Positions 27,127-36,730 of a DNA stretch of 64,000 nt are shown here, piece after piece. Under the pieces are notes generated by a model. That model saw only the letters and a program-made list of their open reading frames with translations. It was not told the origin of the DNA and ran no database searches. The stretch is from contig NZ_FXDJ01000007.1 in the NCBI RefSeq assembly GCF_900178525.1, positions 186,001 to 250,000 of the forward strand, read 5' to 3'. The position numbers and the translations under genes are program-made. Numbering within the stretch: position 1 is the stretch's first letter; every line of letters starts with the position of its first letter. The DNA comes from Massilibacteroides vaginae (GTDB lineage Bacteria; Bacteroidota; Bacteroidia; Bacteroidales; Tannerellaceae).

Positions 27127-28392
27127 ATGAAATTATATTTAATCTACGGGCTATGCCTGTTAACATTTAGTTGGGGATGTAATTCCGCCGGCAAACAAGC
27201 CAATGCGCATGCTCACAATCCTGAACATACACACGAAGGGCATGACCACGATCACGAGGGGCACGATCACGACCACGAAGGACATGATCACGATCACGAG
27301 GGGCACGATCACGACCACGAAGGACATGACCACGATCATGAGGGGCACAATCACGACCATGGTGAAGCTTTTGAAAATGAGATTATTTTCACTGAAGCAC
27401 AAGCTAAAGCCAGTGGGTTAGAAATAATAACGGTTAGTCCTGCCGAGTTTGGACAGGTTATCAAAACAACCGGTCAGATTCTATCAGCTACAGGTGATGA
27501 AACTACCGTTCCTGCCACAACGAACGGTATGGTCTCTTTTTATAAAGCAGGAATAAACGCCGGACTTGCCGTACGTTCCGGGGATGCGTTAGTGGCTATT
27601 TCATCTCAGAAAATGCTGGAAGGTGATCCCCTGCAAAAAGCGCAAACAGCTTTTCAAATCGCTGAAAAAGAATTTGAACGCGCCGAAGCACTGATTAAAG
27701 ACAAACTGATCTCACAAAAGGAGTACAACGAAACAAAGCTGACTTTTGAAAACGCGCGTATCGCCTATCAAGCGTCTGCCGGTAAACAATCGGCCAAGGG
27801 GATGAATGTAACAGCTCCGATCTCCGGGTTTATTAAAAACAAATTGGTAAGCGAAGGCGAATACGTGGAAGCCGGACAACCGTTGTTTACAATCACTCAG
27901 AACCGTAAACTACAACTACGGGCGGATATATCGGAAAGTCACTATAAGAACCTCAAATCCATTTCATCAGCCAATTTCAAAACACCTTACGAAGCTAATG
28001 TTTACAAATTAAGCGAACTAAACGGTCGTTTAGTTTCTTATGGTAAATCGGCCGGAGAATCATTCTTTATCCCGGTTTATTTTGAATTTGATAATATTGG
28101 AGATATGTTGCCCGGAGCCTATACCGAAGTATATTTACTCGGACAAACACAGAAGGAAGCTATAACCGTTCCTGTTACCGCGCTTACTGAAGAGCAAGGT
28201 ATTTATTTTGTTTATGTGCAATTGGATGCGGAAGGTTATGAGAAACGGGAAGTAAAAACCGGTGTTTCAGACGGTGAAAGGATAGAGATTCTGTCGGGTC
28301 TCGCGACCGGCGAAAAGGTGGTTAGTAAAGGGGCATACCACATAAAGATATCTTCCGCTTCAGCGTCAATTCCTCACGGTCATGAACATTAA
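27127..28392 (+). CDS. Heavy-metal RND efflux periplasmic adaptor (CzcB/CusB-like) with His-rich repeats
   Basis: 421 residues. Signal peptide with lipobox SWGC (Cys18) makes it a lipoprotein. Residues about 37-78 are six copies of the heptad EGHDHDH (last copy GHNHDH), a likely metal-chelating tail. Then follow the membrane-fusion fold: a lipoyl/barrel-sandwich half (GQILSATGDETTVPAT), a coiled-coil hairpin (QKAQTAFQIAEKEFERAE), the second lipoyl half (VTAPISGFIKNKLVSEGEYV) and beta-barrel domains. It links the RND pump (next gene, 18 bases on) to the outer-membrane factor. The exact metal (Zn, Co, Cd, Cu) is not fixed by sequence; the HDH-rich lead favours zinc-type metals. Confidence 0.93.
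   Translation: MKLYLIYGLCLLTFSWGCNSAGKQANAHAHNPEHTHEGHDHDHEGHDHDHEGHDHDHEGHDHDHEGHDHDHEGHNHDHGEAFENEIIFTEAQAKASGLEIITVSPAEFGQVIKTTGQILSATGDETTVPATTNGMVSFYKAGINAGLAVRSGDALVAISSQKMLEGDPLQKAQTAFQIAEKEFERAEALIKDKLISQKEYNETKLTFENARIAYQASAGKQSAKGMNVTAPISGFIKNKLVSEGEYVEAGQPLFTITQNRKLQLRADISESHYKNLKSISSANFKTPYEANVYKLSELNGRLVSYGKSAGESFFIPVYFEFDNIGDMLPGAYTEVYLLGQTQKEAITVPVTALTEEQGIYFVYVQLDAEGYEKREVKTGVSDGERIEILSGLATGEKVVSKGAYHIKISSASASIPHGHEH
27235..27360 (+). repeat. In-gene tandem repeat, 6 x 21 bp (3 x 42 bp higher order)
   Basis: Encodes the EGHDHDH heptads. Odd and even units use different synonymous codons (GAAGGRCATGA versus GAGGGGCAC), so the true amplified unit is 42 bp, three copies. It is within the adaptor reading frame and keeps it. 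Confidence 0.9.
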
Positions 28393-28409
28393 ATCCGGAG
28401 GAGAAAATT

Positions 28410-31400
28410 ATGCTGAATAAAATAATACACTTTGCATTAAATAACCGGATCGTTATACTTGTAGCTGCTTTTTTACTTATTTTCGGAGGATTCTATGTAG
28501 CCCGGAATATGGAGATTGATGTGTTTCCCGACCTCAACGCTCCAACGGTTGTTGTAATGACAGAAGCAAATGGTATGGCTTCGGAAGAAATAGAAAGGCT
28601 TGTTACCTTCCCTATTGAAACCGCGGTTAACGGGGCCACCGATGTAAGACGGGTGCGCTCTTCTTCTATTACCGGGTTTTCAATTGTTTGGGTAGAATTC
28701 GATTGGGGAACGGATATTTATAAAGCAAGACAGATTGTTACCGAAAAGCTTGCTGCTCTTGGCGACGCATTGCCGGAGAATATTGGGCAACCCACTTTAG
28801 GGCCTCAATCCTCTATCATGGGCGAAGTGTTAACAATCGGGCTTAGTTCGGACACAACTTCTTTGCAGGATTTGCGAACAATTGCAGACTGGACCATCCG
28901 CCCACGTCTGTTGTCTACCGGAGGAGTCGCACAGGTGACAGTTATCGGTGGAGACATCAAAGAGTACCAGATTTTACTTGATCCGGGACGTATGAGGCAT
29001 TACGGCGTCAGCTTAGACGAAACCCTTGCTTCCATTCGTGATATGAACCGGAATGCGTCCGGTGGCATTGTTTATGAGTATGGTAATGAATACATTATTC
29101 GCGGACTTTTACAAAGTAATGAAGTGGACGATATCGGCAAGGCAGTGATTAGTATCAAAGGTGATTATCCGGTACTGATACGTGACATTGCCGATATACG
29201 GATCGGAGATAAACAACCCCGGTTGGGAGTTGCTTCGGAGAAAGCTAAACCGGCGGTATTGCTCACCGTAACCAAACAACCAAACACCAATACACTGGAA
29301 CTTACGGAAAAACTGGATGCTTCCATTCTCGATCTGCAAAAGAGTCTTCCTTCAGATATTCGCGTTTCCACCGATATATTCAGACAGGAAAGGTTTATCA
29401 AAAGCTCTGTATGGAATGTACAAAAGGCACTCTTAGAGGGTTCTGTTTTTGTTATAATCATACTTTTCCTTTTCCTGATGAACGGACGGGCCACATTTAT
29501 TTCGTTGCTGACGATACCGTTATCCTTGCTGGCCTCTATCCTTTCGCTAAAAATGATGGGACTTACCATTAACACAATGAGTCTCGGCGGTATGGCCATT
29601 GCCATCGGTTCGTTAGTTGACGACGCGATTATTGATGTTGAGAATGTATTCAAGCATCTTCGCGAAAACAGACTAAAACCCGAAGGCGAACGAAAGAAGG
29701 TGTTGGATGTTGTGTTCGAAGCATCGAAAGAAGTACGTATGCCAATCCTTAATTCAACACTAATCATCATCGCTTGCTTTGTGCCGTTGTTTTTCCTTAG
29801 TGGAATGGAAGGGCGCATGCTTGTTCCGTTAGGTATCGCGTTTATCACCGCCTTGTTTGCCTCTACTTTAGTTGCGTTGACTGTTACGCCTGTTCTGTGC
29901 AGCTATTTGTTGGGAAGAAGCAAGAACGACAAGAGCGAAAAAGAATCCGGGTTGGTACTTACATTAAAGGGGTGGTATGACAGCAGTTTGCAATGGGCAT
30001 TAAAGCATCAAAAAGGAGTGATTGGCGCAACCGGTGTTTTATTATTATCGGCGGTTATAACGTTCTTTTTCTTAGGACGAAACTTTCTTCCGCCTTTCAA
30101 CGAAGGGTCGTTTACGATTACAATTAGCACGTTGCCGGGTATTTCTATCGATGAATCCGACAAAATAGGGCGTCAGGCAGAAGAAGCCTTGTTGTCTATT
30201 CCGGAAATACAAACGGTAGGGCGCAAAACCGGACGCGCGGAATTGGATGAGCACTCTTTCGGTGTGAACGTATCCGAGATTGAAGCACCCTTTATGTTGG
30301 GGAAACGGTCAAAAGAGAAACTGCAGGAAGAAGTTCGTGAAAAATTAGCCGCCATACCGGGCATAAGTTCTGAAGTTGGTCAACCAATCTCGCACCGGCT
30401 TGACCATATGCTTTCGGGCACCAAGGCTAATATAGCGATCAAGCTGTTTGGTCCCGACCTGAACAGATTATATAAGGTTGCCAACGAGATTAAATCGACG
30501 GTAGGCGCAATCGACGGTATTGCCGACCTGAATGTAGAACAACAGGTAGAACGCCCTCACCTGACCATCAAACCCAAACGGGAAATGATGGCAAGATACG
30601 GCATCACATTGCCGGAATTTGCCGAAGTAGTGAGCACAATGCTATCCGGCGAAGTGGTTTCGCAAGTATACGAAGATGGTAAAACATTCGATCTCACCGT
30701 GAAAGTTGATGATAAATTCAAAGACACGGCAGCGAAAATAAAACAACTGACAATTGATGTTGACGGCGGAAAAGTTCCTTTTGAATATGTTGCTGAAATA
30801 AGCTCTACAACCGGGCCAAACACCATTAGCAGGGAGAATGTGCAACGAAAGATCGTTGTGTCTGCAAACGTAGCCGGTCGTGATCTGCGTGGCGTTGTTA
30901 ATGACATACAAGCGAAGATAGACAGCGATATAAAGCTGCCCGAGGGTTACCATATTGAATACGGCGGTCAGTTTGAAAGCGAACAATCTGCATCACGAAC
31001 ATTGCTTGTGACTTCACTTTTTGCCATATTGGTGATATTTCTCCTATTGTACAATCAGTTCAAAAACGCGGTGCAATCGGCAATTATATTATTAAACCTA
31101 CCGCTTTCATTAATCGGAGGAGTCTATGCCGTTTTGTTTACTTCGGGTGAGATCAGTATTCCGGCAATTATCGGGTTTATATCCTTATTTGGTATCGCCA
31201 CACGAAACGGTATCTTGCTAATGGCACATTACAATGATCTTCACGCACGTGGCTATGCCATTGAAGAAGCCATCCACCGGGGATCGTTAGATCGTTTAAA
31301 TCCGATTTTGATGACGGCTCTTTGTTCTGCGCTTGCTTTAATACCATTGGCTGTACAAGGCGATTTGCCGGGTAATGAAATACAAAGTCCAATGGCGAAA

Positions 31401-31517
31401 GTAATACTGGGTGGGCTCTTCACCTCTACCTTGCTGAATATGTATATCGTTCCGATTATTTATCGAATGATGCATCTCAAGGAATTAAAAAACGAGTCGA
31501 TAACAACACAAGAATGA
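28410..31517 (+). CDS. Heavy-metal efflux RND permease (CzcA/CusA family)
   Basis: 1035 residues, typical of inner-membrane HME-RND pumps. The N-terminal helix is followed by VFPDLNAPTVVVMTEANGM, the marker segment of this subfamily, then two repeats of a periplasmic porter domain and six helices each. The helix-4 motif around GGMAIAIGSLVDDAIIDVENVF contains the acidic residues (DD and E) of the proton relay. It expels metal ions from the periplasm/cytoplasm to the outside with its adaptor and TolC-type partner. A good purine-rich RBS (GGAGG) precedes ATG 28410. It overlaps the next gene by four bases (ATGA). Confidence 0.95.
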   Translation: MLNKIIHFALNNRIVILVAAFLLIFGGFYVARNMEIDVFPDLNAPTVVVMTEANGMASEEIERLVTFPIETAVNGATDVRRVRSSSITGFSIVWVEFDWGTDIYKARQIVTEKLAALGDALPENIGQPTLGPQSSIMGEVLTIGLSSDTTSLQDLRTIADWTIRPRLLSTGGVAQVTVIGGDIKEYQILLDPGRMRHYGVSLDETLASIRDMNRNASGGIVYEYGNEYIIRGLLQSNEVDDIGKAVISIKGDYPVLIRDIADIRIGDKQPRLGVASEKAKPAVLLTVTKQPNTNTLELTEKLDASILDLQKSLPSDIRVSTDIFRQERFIKSSVWNVQKALLEGSVFVIIILFLFLMNGRATFISLLTIPLSLLASILSLKMMGLTINTMSLGGMAIAIGSLVDDAIIDVENVFKHLRENRLKPEGERKKVLDVVFEASKEVRMPILNSTLIIIACFVPLFFLSGMEGRMLVPLGIAFITALFASTLVALTVTPVLCSYLLGRSKNDKSEKESGLVLTLKGWYDSSLQWALKHQKGVIGATGVLLLSAVITFFFLGRNFLPPFNEGSFTITISTLPGISIDESDKIGRQAEEALLSIPEIQTVGRKTGRAELDEHSFGVNVSEIEAPFMLGKRSKEKLQEEVREKLAAIPGISSEVGQPISHRLDHMLSGTKANIAIKLFGPDLNRLYKVANEIKSTVGAIDGIADLNVEQQVERPHLTIKPKREMMARYGITLPEFAEVVSTMLSGEVVSQVYEDGKTFDLTVKVDDKFKDTAAKIKQLTIDVDGGKVPFEYVAEISSTTGPNTISRENVQRKIVVSANVAGRDLRGVVNDIQAKIDSDIKLPEGYHIEYGGQFESEQSASRTLLVTSLFAILVIFLLLYNQFKNAVQSAIILLNLPLSLIGGVYAVLFTSGEISIPAIIGFISLFGIATRNGILLMAHYNDLHARGYAIEEAIHRGSLDRLNPILMTALCSALALIPLAVQGDLPGNEIQSPMAKVILGGLFTSTLLNMYIVPIIYRMMHLKELKNESITTQE

Positions 31518-32701
31518 TAAACATGAAAAAAACAGTATCTATATTTCTGCTTCTCTCCTCTTTCTTTTCTGTTCAGGCTCAGCAGGAAACGGATAGAATA
31601 TTGGAAAGTATCCGGCAGAACAACACAACGCTGAATGCGCTACGGGAGAAAGCTACTGCCGATAAAATCGGCAATAAAACCGGTATTAACCCGGAAAATC
31701 CGGAAGTGGAATTCGGCTATCTATGGGGAAGTCCATCTACAGAGGGCAACAGAAAAGACCTGAGCATTACGCAAACATTCGATTTTCCATTGGCTTATCG
31801 CTATAAAAGTCAGCTAAGTAAAGGTCAGAACCGACAGGTAGACCTCGTTTTTGACGCGGAAGAACGAACCATCCTTCAAGAAGCCCGATTGTTGTGCGTA
31901 GAGTTGACTTATCGGAATCTGCTTGACAAACAGTTAGCACAACGACTGGCACATGCGCAAGAACTGGCAGAAGGCTATGAGGTTTTGTTTTCTAAAGGAG
32001 AAATCAACATCATTGATTACAACAAAACAAAACTGAATTTGCTAACTATCAGAAAAGCGAACGATGTAAATATAGTGGAAAGAAATATTTTGTCAGACAA
32101 ACTGCAAATCATGAATGGAGGCCTCCCGATTAGTGCCGAACTTCTTTTTGCTTATCCCGAATACCTCCTTCCTTCCGATTTTATTTCTTGGGTAACTGTT
32201 GCCGAAGGGATGAATCCGGAACTAAAAGCTGTAGAACAAAACATCACGCTAAGCCGCAAACAGGAACAGCTTACCCGTGCGTTAAATTTACCGAAGCTAA
32301 GCGCAGGCTATGTAAGCGAACGTGTACCCGGCTCTACGCAACAGGGTGTAAGCGTAGGTGTATCCATTCCTTTATGGGAAGGCAAAAACACAGTCAGACA
32401 TCAGAAAGCACAGACAATTGCCATGCAAGCGCAACATGAGGATGCTCGCTTACAGTTTCAGAACGAAGTGAAAAGCAGTTACGAAAAAGCACGAAAACTT
32501 CAAAACGTATTACAAGAATATGATCAGCTATTGAAGACTTCTAACAACGAAGAATTGCTGAAAAAAGCATTCGCACAAGGTGAGTTGTCACTCATTAATT
32601 ACCTGTTGGAGTTGTCTGCTTATTACGAAGCTATAGATCAGTTTTTGGAAACTGAACGAGACTATCAGCTTGCCGCAGCAGAACTAAGGCAGTGGGAATA
32701 A
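31514..32701 (+). CDS. TolC-family outer-membrane factor of the metal efflux system
   Basis: 395 residues. Signal peptide (KKTVSIFLLLSSFFSVQAQ), then two repeats of the outer-membrane-efflux helical hairpin/beta pattern, with GISVNPENPEVEFGYLWG-type strand residues and a second copy around LNLPKLSAGYVSERV. Start ATG 31514 overlaps the permease stop; an ATG at 31523 (MKKTVS) is equally possible. It forms the exit duct of the tripartite pump (adaptor-permease-this gene). A terminator hairpin follows. Confidence 0.92.
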   Translation: MINMKKTVSIFLLLSSFFSVQAQQETDRILESIRQNNTTLNALREKATADKIGNKTGINPENPEVEFGYLWGSPSTEGNRKDLSITQTFDFPLAYRYKSQLSKGQNRQVDLVFDAEERTILQEARLLCVELTYRNLLDKQLAQRLAHAQELAEGYEVLFSKGEINIIDYNKTKLNLLTIRKANDVNIVERNILSDKLQIMNGGLPISAELLFAYPEYLLPSDFISWVTVAEGMNPELKAVEQNITLSRKQEQLTRALNLPKLSAGYVSERVPGSTQQGVSVGVSIPLWEGKNTVRHQKAQTIAMQAQHEDARLQFQNEVKSSYEKARKLQNVLQEYDQLLKTSNNEELLKKAFAQGELSLINYLLELSAYYEAIDQFLETERDYQLAAAELRQWE

Positions 32702-32708
32702 TGTCTAT

Positions 32709-32748
32709 AAACAGCAAGAGACACACGGTGGTGCGTCTCTTGCTGTTT
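32709..32748. terminator. Shared terminator between the efflux operon and the copper chaperone
   Basis: AACAGCAAGAGAC pairs with GTCTCTTGCTGTT around a short loop; TTTATT follows. The two flanking genes converge, so it can serve both. Its core sequence (CAAGAGACACACGG, then GTGC, then TCTCTTG) recurs at 61106-61133. Confidence 0.8.
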
Positions 32749-32755
32749 ATTCATA

Positions 32756-32950
32756 TCAATCAATCTGCTCCGCTTTAAATCCGGCAACGGAAACCGCTTG
32801 TACTATTTTTTCCGATGGCACATCTGCCTTAACTTCCAGTATTTTAGTAGTAAGATCAATCGACCATTCTTCTGCCTTAATAATTTCATTGAGTTTTGCT
32901 CCGATCGCGGAAACACAACCTCCACATTTTGCATTCGTTTTAAACTTCAT
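32756..32950 (-). CDS. Heavy-metal-associated (HMA) domain copper chaperone
   Basis: 64 residues, a single ferredoxin-like HMA domain. The metal site is KCGGC near residues 8-11 and the C-terminal part KIVQAVSVAGFKAEQID completes the fold. Such proteins ferry Cu(I) to a P-type ATPase. The gene is 12 bases downstream of the ATPase gene on the same strand, so they are one operon. The second cysteine of the usual CxxC motif is retained (C-G-G-C). Confidence 0.9.
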   Translation of the reverse strand: MKFKTNAKCGGCVSAIGAKLNEIIKAEEWSIDLTTKILEVKADVPSEKIVQAVSVAGFKAEQID

Positions 32951-32962
32951 TATTTCCTTGTT

Positions 32963-35176
32963 TTAATTCGTATATTTTAATCTTAAACTATTCAACACAA
33001 CCGACACAGAACTGAATGCCATTGCAGCACTTGCAATCATCGGATCTAAAAGCATGCCATTCACAGGATAAAGCGCACCTGCGGCCAATGGTATTCCAAT
33101 CATATTGAAGATAAAAGCCCAGAATAAGTTCTGCCGGATATGTCGTACAGTCTGCTTGGACAAACGAACGGCTTCCGGCAACAATACCAGATCTGAAGTA
33201 ATCAGTGTTACCATGGCTACATCCATGGCAATATCCGTACCTTTTCCCATAGCGATACTTACATCTGCACGGGCAAGTGCCTGCGAATCATTTATGCCGT
33301 CACCTACCATTGCTACAACACGCCCTTTCGCTTGCAGTCCTTTTATATAATCTTCTTTTCCGGAAGGTAACACCTCTGCCTGGTAATGCTTAATCCCGGC
33401 TCTCTTTGCCATTGCAGCAGCCACCTCTTCACGATCTCCCGTTAGCAAATGTACTTCTATTCCTCTTTTTATAAGCATCTTCACAGCGGTAGGAGATGAC
33501 GCTTTCAGACTATCCGCAATAGCGATCATCGCCAACAAATTAGAATCACAGCCATAATAGATAATCGTGTTTGCCTTCTTCTGCCAATCTTTCACAACCA
33601 CCTTAGCTTCATCCGAAAGCCTAACCTGAAAACTATCTTTAAAAGCTCTGTTTCCAACCCAATACACGGATCCTCCTACTTTCATTTTGATTCCTCTGCC
33701 TGTGCAGCTTTCAAATTCATCGGCATCAATACTTGATGCGCCGGATTCGTCTAACCACTCCAGAATAGCTAAAGCTAACGGATGTTCAGATTTCTTTTCT
33801 GCTGTATATAACACATCAAGATAGAGTTTCTTGGATTCGGAAAACCAGTATGAGTCTACCACTGACGGTCTTCCTTCGGTTAGGGTACCAGTCTTGTCCA
33901 AAACAACCGTATCCACCTTGCACATATTCTCCAACGCGTATGCGTCTTTAATCAGGATATGGCGGTTTGCCGCCTTCCCCATTCCAACCATCAAAGCTGT
34001 AGGAGTAGCCAGTCCCAACGCACAAGGACACGCAATTACCAAAACGGAAACCGCCGACATAAGCGCGTGCGAGAAGTAGGGCTCCCCTCCTATCAACAAC
34101 CAGATAATAAAAGTCAATACCGATATAATCATTACAACAGGCACAAAAACACTGCTTATTTTATCTACAATCCGTTGTACAGGTGCTTTACTTCCTTGTG
34201 CCTCTTGCACCATCCGAACGATTTGTGCCAACAAGGTTGTCTCGCCTACTCCGGTGGCCTCCATCACAAACGATCCTTGTTGATTAATTGTTCCGGCCAT
34301 CGCCTTACTACCAGCTTGTTTTGTTACAGGAATAACCTCTCCACTCAGCATACTCTCATCAACCGATGAATTACCTTCCGTAAGTACACCATCTACCGGA
34401 ATCCTCTCTCCCGGATGCACACGAATCAGATCGCCGGTCAGTAATTGAGAAATTAGTACTTCTTGTTCCTCGCCTTCCGGTGATAAACGATAGGCTGTTT
34501 TTGGCTGTAACCCCATCAATCCCTTAATGGCAGAAGTAGTATTCCGCTTGGCTCTTTCCTCCAATAATTTTCCTAAAAGTACAAAAGCAATAATAACTCC
34601 GGAAGCCTCAAAATAGACATGAGGTTCCAATCCACGGGAATACCAGAATTGTGGATAAAACGTATTAAATAAACTGAAGATAAATGCGATTAACGTACTA
34701 AGTGAAACCAGCGTGTCCATATTAGCACTTCCTTTGCGGGCATGCTTAAATCCATTGACATAGAAATCCCGCCCAAACAGGAACATAATAGCCGTTGCCA
34801 ATATCATCATTATCCAATTAGCATAGGGTGCGTGCATGAAGAACATGCCCCATATTGCTAAAGGAATCGCAAGGCTCCAGGCTCCAATCGTGTTCCTTAA
34901 TAATCTGTTATACTTTTTTTGGGCCAGTTCTTCCTGAAGTTCCGAAGAATCCTCTTTTTCAACTACCAGATCGTAACCGGCTGCCTGTACTGCTTTTTGT
35001 ATTTCAGACAATTCGATAATTGTCTTATCATAAGTAACAGTTAGCGTATTGGTAGCAAAATTAACTGCCGCTTTTTTAATCCCTTTTAATTCTAGCACCG
35101 CATGTTCCACATTTCCGGCACACACGGCACAACTCATTTCCAGAACAGGAACTGTTTTGGTCATTTCTTTATTCAT
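32963..35176 (-). CDS. copA: Copper-translocating P-type ATPase
   Basis: About 737 residues from the ATG at 35176 (MNKEMTK), chosen because AAAGGA lies 6-11 bases before it; ATG 35182 is also possible and the in-frame ATG at 35242 is too far. One N-terminal HMA domain carries CAVC (residues 16-19). Eight membrane helices include the CPC ion site (ACPCALG near residue 382). The phosphorylation site is DKTGTLTEG near residue 426, and GDGINDSQALARAD is the hinge motif. It exports Cu(I) from the cytoplasm, fed by the chaperone gene downstream. Single HMA and CPC indicate a Cu+/Ag+ type pump. Confidence 0.95.
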   Translation of the reverse strand: MNKEMTKTVPVLEMSCAVCAGNVEHAVLELKGIKKAAVNFATNTLTVTYDKTIIELSEIQKAVQAAGYDLVVEKEDSSELQEELAQKKYNRLLRNTIGAWSLAIPLAIWGMFFMHAPYANWIMMILATAIMFLFGRDFYVNGFKHARKGSANMDTLVSLSTLIAFIFSLFNTFYPQFWYSRGLEPHVYFEASGVIIAFVLLGKLLEERAKRNTTSAIKGLMGLQPKTAYRLSPEGEEQEVLISQLLTGDLIRVHPGERIPVDGVLTEGNSSVDESMLSGEVIPVTKQAGSKAMAGTINQQGSFVMEATGVGETTLLAQIVRMVQEAQGSKAPVQRIVDKISSVFVPVVMIISVLTFIIWLLIGGEPYFSHALMSAVSVLVIACPCALGLATPTALMVGMGKAANRHILIKDAYALENMCKVDTVVLDKTGTLTEGRPSVVDSYWFSESKKLYLDVLYTAEKKSEHPLALAILEWLDESGASSIDADEFESCTGRGIKMKVGGSVYWVGNRAFKDSFQVRLSDEAKVVVKDWQKKANTIIYYGCDSNLLAMIAIADSLKASSPTAVKMLIKRGIEVHLLTGDREEVAAAMAKRAGIKHYQAEVLPSGKEDYIKGLQAKGRVVAMVGDGINDSQALARADVSIAMGKGTDIAMDVAMVTLITSDLVLLPEAVRLSKQTVRHIRQNLFWAFIFNMIGIPLAAGALYPVNGMLLDPMIASAAMAFSSVSVVLNSLRLKYTN

Positions 35177-35357
35177 TACCATCCTTTCATCTCTAATTAT
35201 AGATACAACAAAACAGACCGTGAAAGAGTTACAATTGTACACAAAATAGTTTTATTTTCTACTTTATTTTTATAGATTTATTCATGAAAAAGCCGATAAT
35301 TTAACAACAATAAGTGCGACATTTGTCATTATATTTCAAACTCAAACAAAAAGTATC

Positions 35358-35804
35358 ATGATACACGACTCATTAAAGAATTCATCTGCCATTGAAAAGC
35401 TTCATCCTAAGTTTAAACAAGCGTTTGATTACCTGAAAAACACAGACTTCTCTACTCTCGAAGACGGAAAAATCGAATTGGATGGAGACAAATTATATCT
35501 AAGTATCGCAAGCATAAAGGGAAAAGAAAAAGCAGATGCTCCTATTGAAACTCACAAAAACTATATCGACATACAAGTTCCATTATTAGGTGTGGAAAAA
35601 ATTGGCTGGAAAGCCGGTTGTGATCTACAGGAAGTATCTAAACCTTATAGTTCGGAAAAAGACATCACTTTTTTCATAGATCGTCCTACAGCTTATACAA
35701 AAATATATCCGGGAGAGTTTGTTGTTTATTTCCCTGAAGACGGGCATGCTCCGGGCATCGGTGAAGGATTGATTCGCAAAGTAGTGGTTAAAGTCGCGAT
35801 ATAA
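35358..35804 (+). CDS. YhcH/YjgK/YiaL family protein
   Basis: 148 residues covering the whole DUF386 cupin-like fold. Conserved residues visible are E84-like ETHKNYIDIQ, the PLLGVEKIGW strand, ITFF and the metal-binding FPEDGHAPG near the C terminus. Family members occur with sialic acid or other sugar catabolism and bind a metal in a beta-jelly-roll; the enzymatic role is not firmly defined. It faces the activase gene with eight bases between the stop codons. Confidence 0.88.
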   Translation: MIHDSLKNSSAIEKLHPKFKQAFDYLKNTDFSTLEDGKIELDGDKLYLSIASIKGKEKADAPIETHKNYIDIQVPLLGVEKIGWKAGCDLQEVSKPYSSEKDITFFIDRPTAYTKIYPGEFVVYFPEDGHAPGIGEGLIRKVVVKVAI

Positions 35805-35812
35805 ACACGACG

Positions 35813-36721
35813 CTAACCTCCAATAACAGCTTCAATACCGTATTCTTTAAACAGGGCGATTGTTTGCTGCTGCACTTCTTCTGAAGGTGGCGTCATAGTT
35901 ATATTCCCCCGGTTATAGATTGTTCTTAGTTTTTCATGTTTGTTCTTTCCGATATCATGGTAAGGAAGAAGATTTACAATCTTTCGTTGCCAGGATATTG
36001 AGGATAAGAACTCCGCCGAACGTCTGATATTTTCTTCATCCGCATTCACTCCTACAATCAGAGGGATGCGGATAAAGAAGTCAGCCCCCGCTTCGGAGAT
36101 CATTTTCAGATTTGATAATATACGTTCATTGGGGATTCCGCAATAATAGCGATGTTTCTCAGAATCCATGTGTTTCAGATCTACCAAAAATAGCTCACTA
36201 TTTGCCATTACTTTATTAACCGTTTCCGGTTTTGCGTAGAGTGTTGTATCTACCACACGGTGAATACCTTCTTCTCCACATCGTTGAAGTAATTCTAACA
36301 ACATCTCGGGATGCATAAGCGGTTCGCCTCCACAAAAAGTAACCCCGCCTGAAGACTGATCCATAAAGGCTGTTTCTTTTAATATCTCCCCCATCAGATA
36401 ATCTACAGTATACTCCGTTCCGGACATCTCCAGTGCTTTTGTAGGGCAAACCTCTACACATTTTCCACAAAGTTTACAGAGATTTTCATCGCAAACAATG
36501 CCATCCGGCGTCAGTTTCAGCGCATTCTCCGGACAGGCCTCTACACAACTCTGACAACCAATACATTTTTTCTTAGTGTATAGTTTTTCTTTGCGAACGC
36601 TAATTCCTTCCGGATTATGACACCAGACACAGGACAGCGGGCATCCTTTCATAAAAATAGTGATCCGGATGCCCGGCCCGTCATTTATGGCGTAGCGTTT
36701 AATATCAAAAACAAGACTCAT
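35813..36721 (-). CDS. Glycyl-radical enzyme activating protein (radical SAM)
   Basis: 302 residues. The radical SAM cluster motif is C27-C31-C34 (KGCPLSCVWCHNPEG), and two extra 4Fe-4S motifs follow (CIGCQSCVEACP near 53-63 and CKLCGKCVEVCP near 82-92), as in the activases of non-PFL glycyl-radical enzymes. It uses S-adenosylmethionine to place the glycine radical on the enzyme encoded just upstream (gap of nine bases). In this context it is the activase of a hydroxyproline-dehydratase-like enzyme. Confidence 0.92.
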   Translation of the reverse strand: MSLVFDIKRYAINDGPGIRITIFMKGCPLSCVWCHNPEGISVRKEKLYTKKKCIGCQSCVEACPENALKLTPDGIVCDENLCKLCGKCVEVCPTKALEMSGTEYTVDYLMGEILKETAFMDQSSGGVTFCGGEPLMHPEMLLELLQRCGEEGIHRVVDTTLYAKPETVNKVMANSELFLVDLKHMDSEKHRYYCGIPNERILSNLKMISEAGADFFIRIPLIVGVNADEENIRRSAEFLSSISWQRKIVNLLPYHDIGKNKHEKLRTIYNRGNITMTPPSEEVQQQTIALFKEYGIEAVIGG

Positions 36722-36730
36722 TTTATCTTA

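Noticed and set aside
29165-29848. A 227-codon open frame on the minus strand inside the RND permease gene
   Set aside because: Shadow of the permease reading frame, with no recognisable domain and no promoter.
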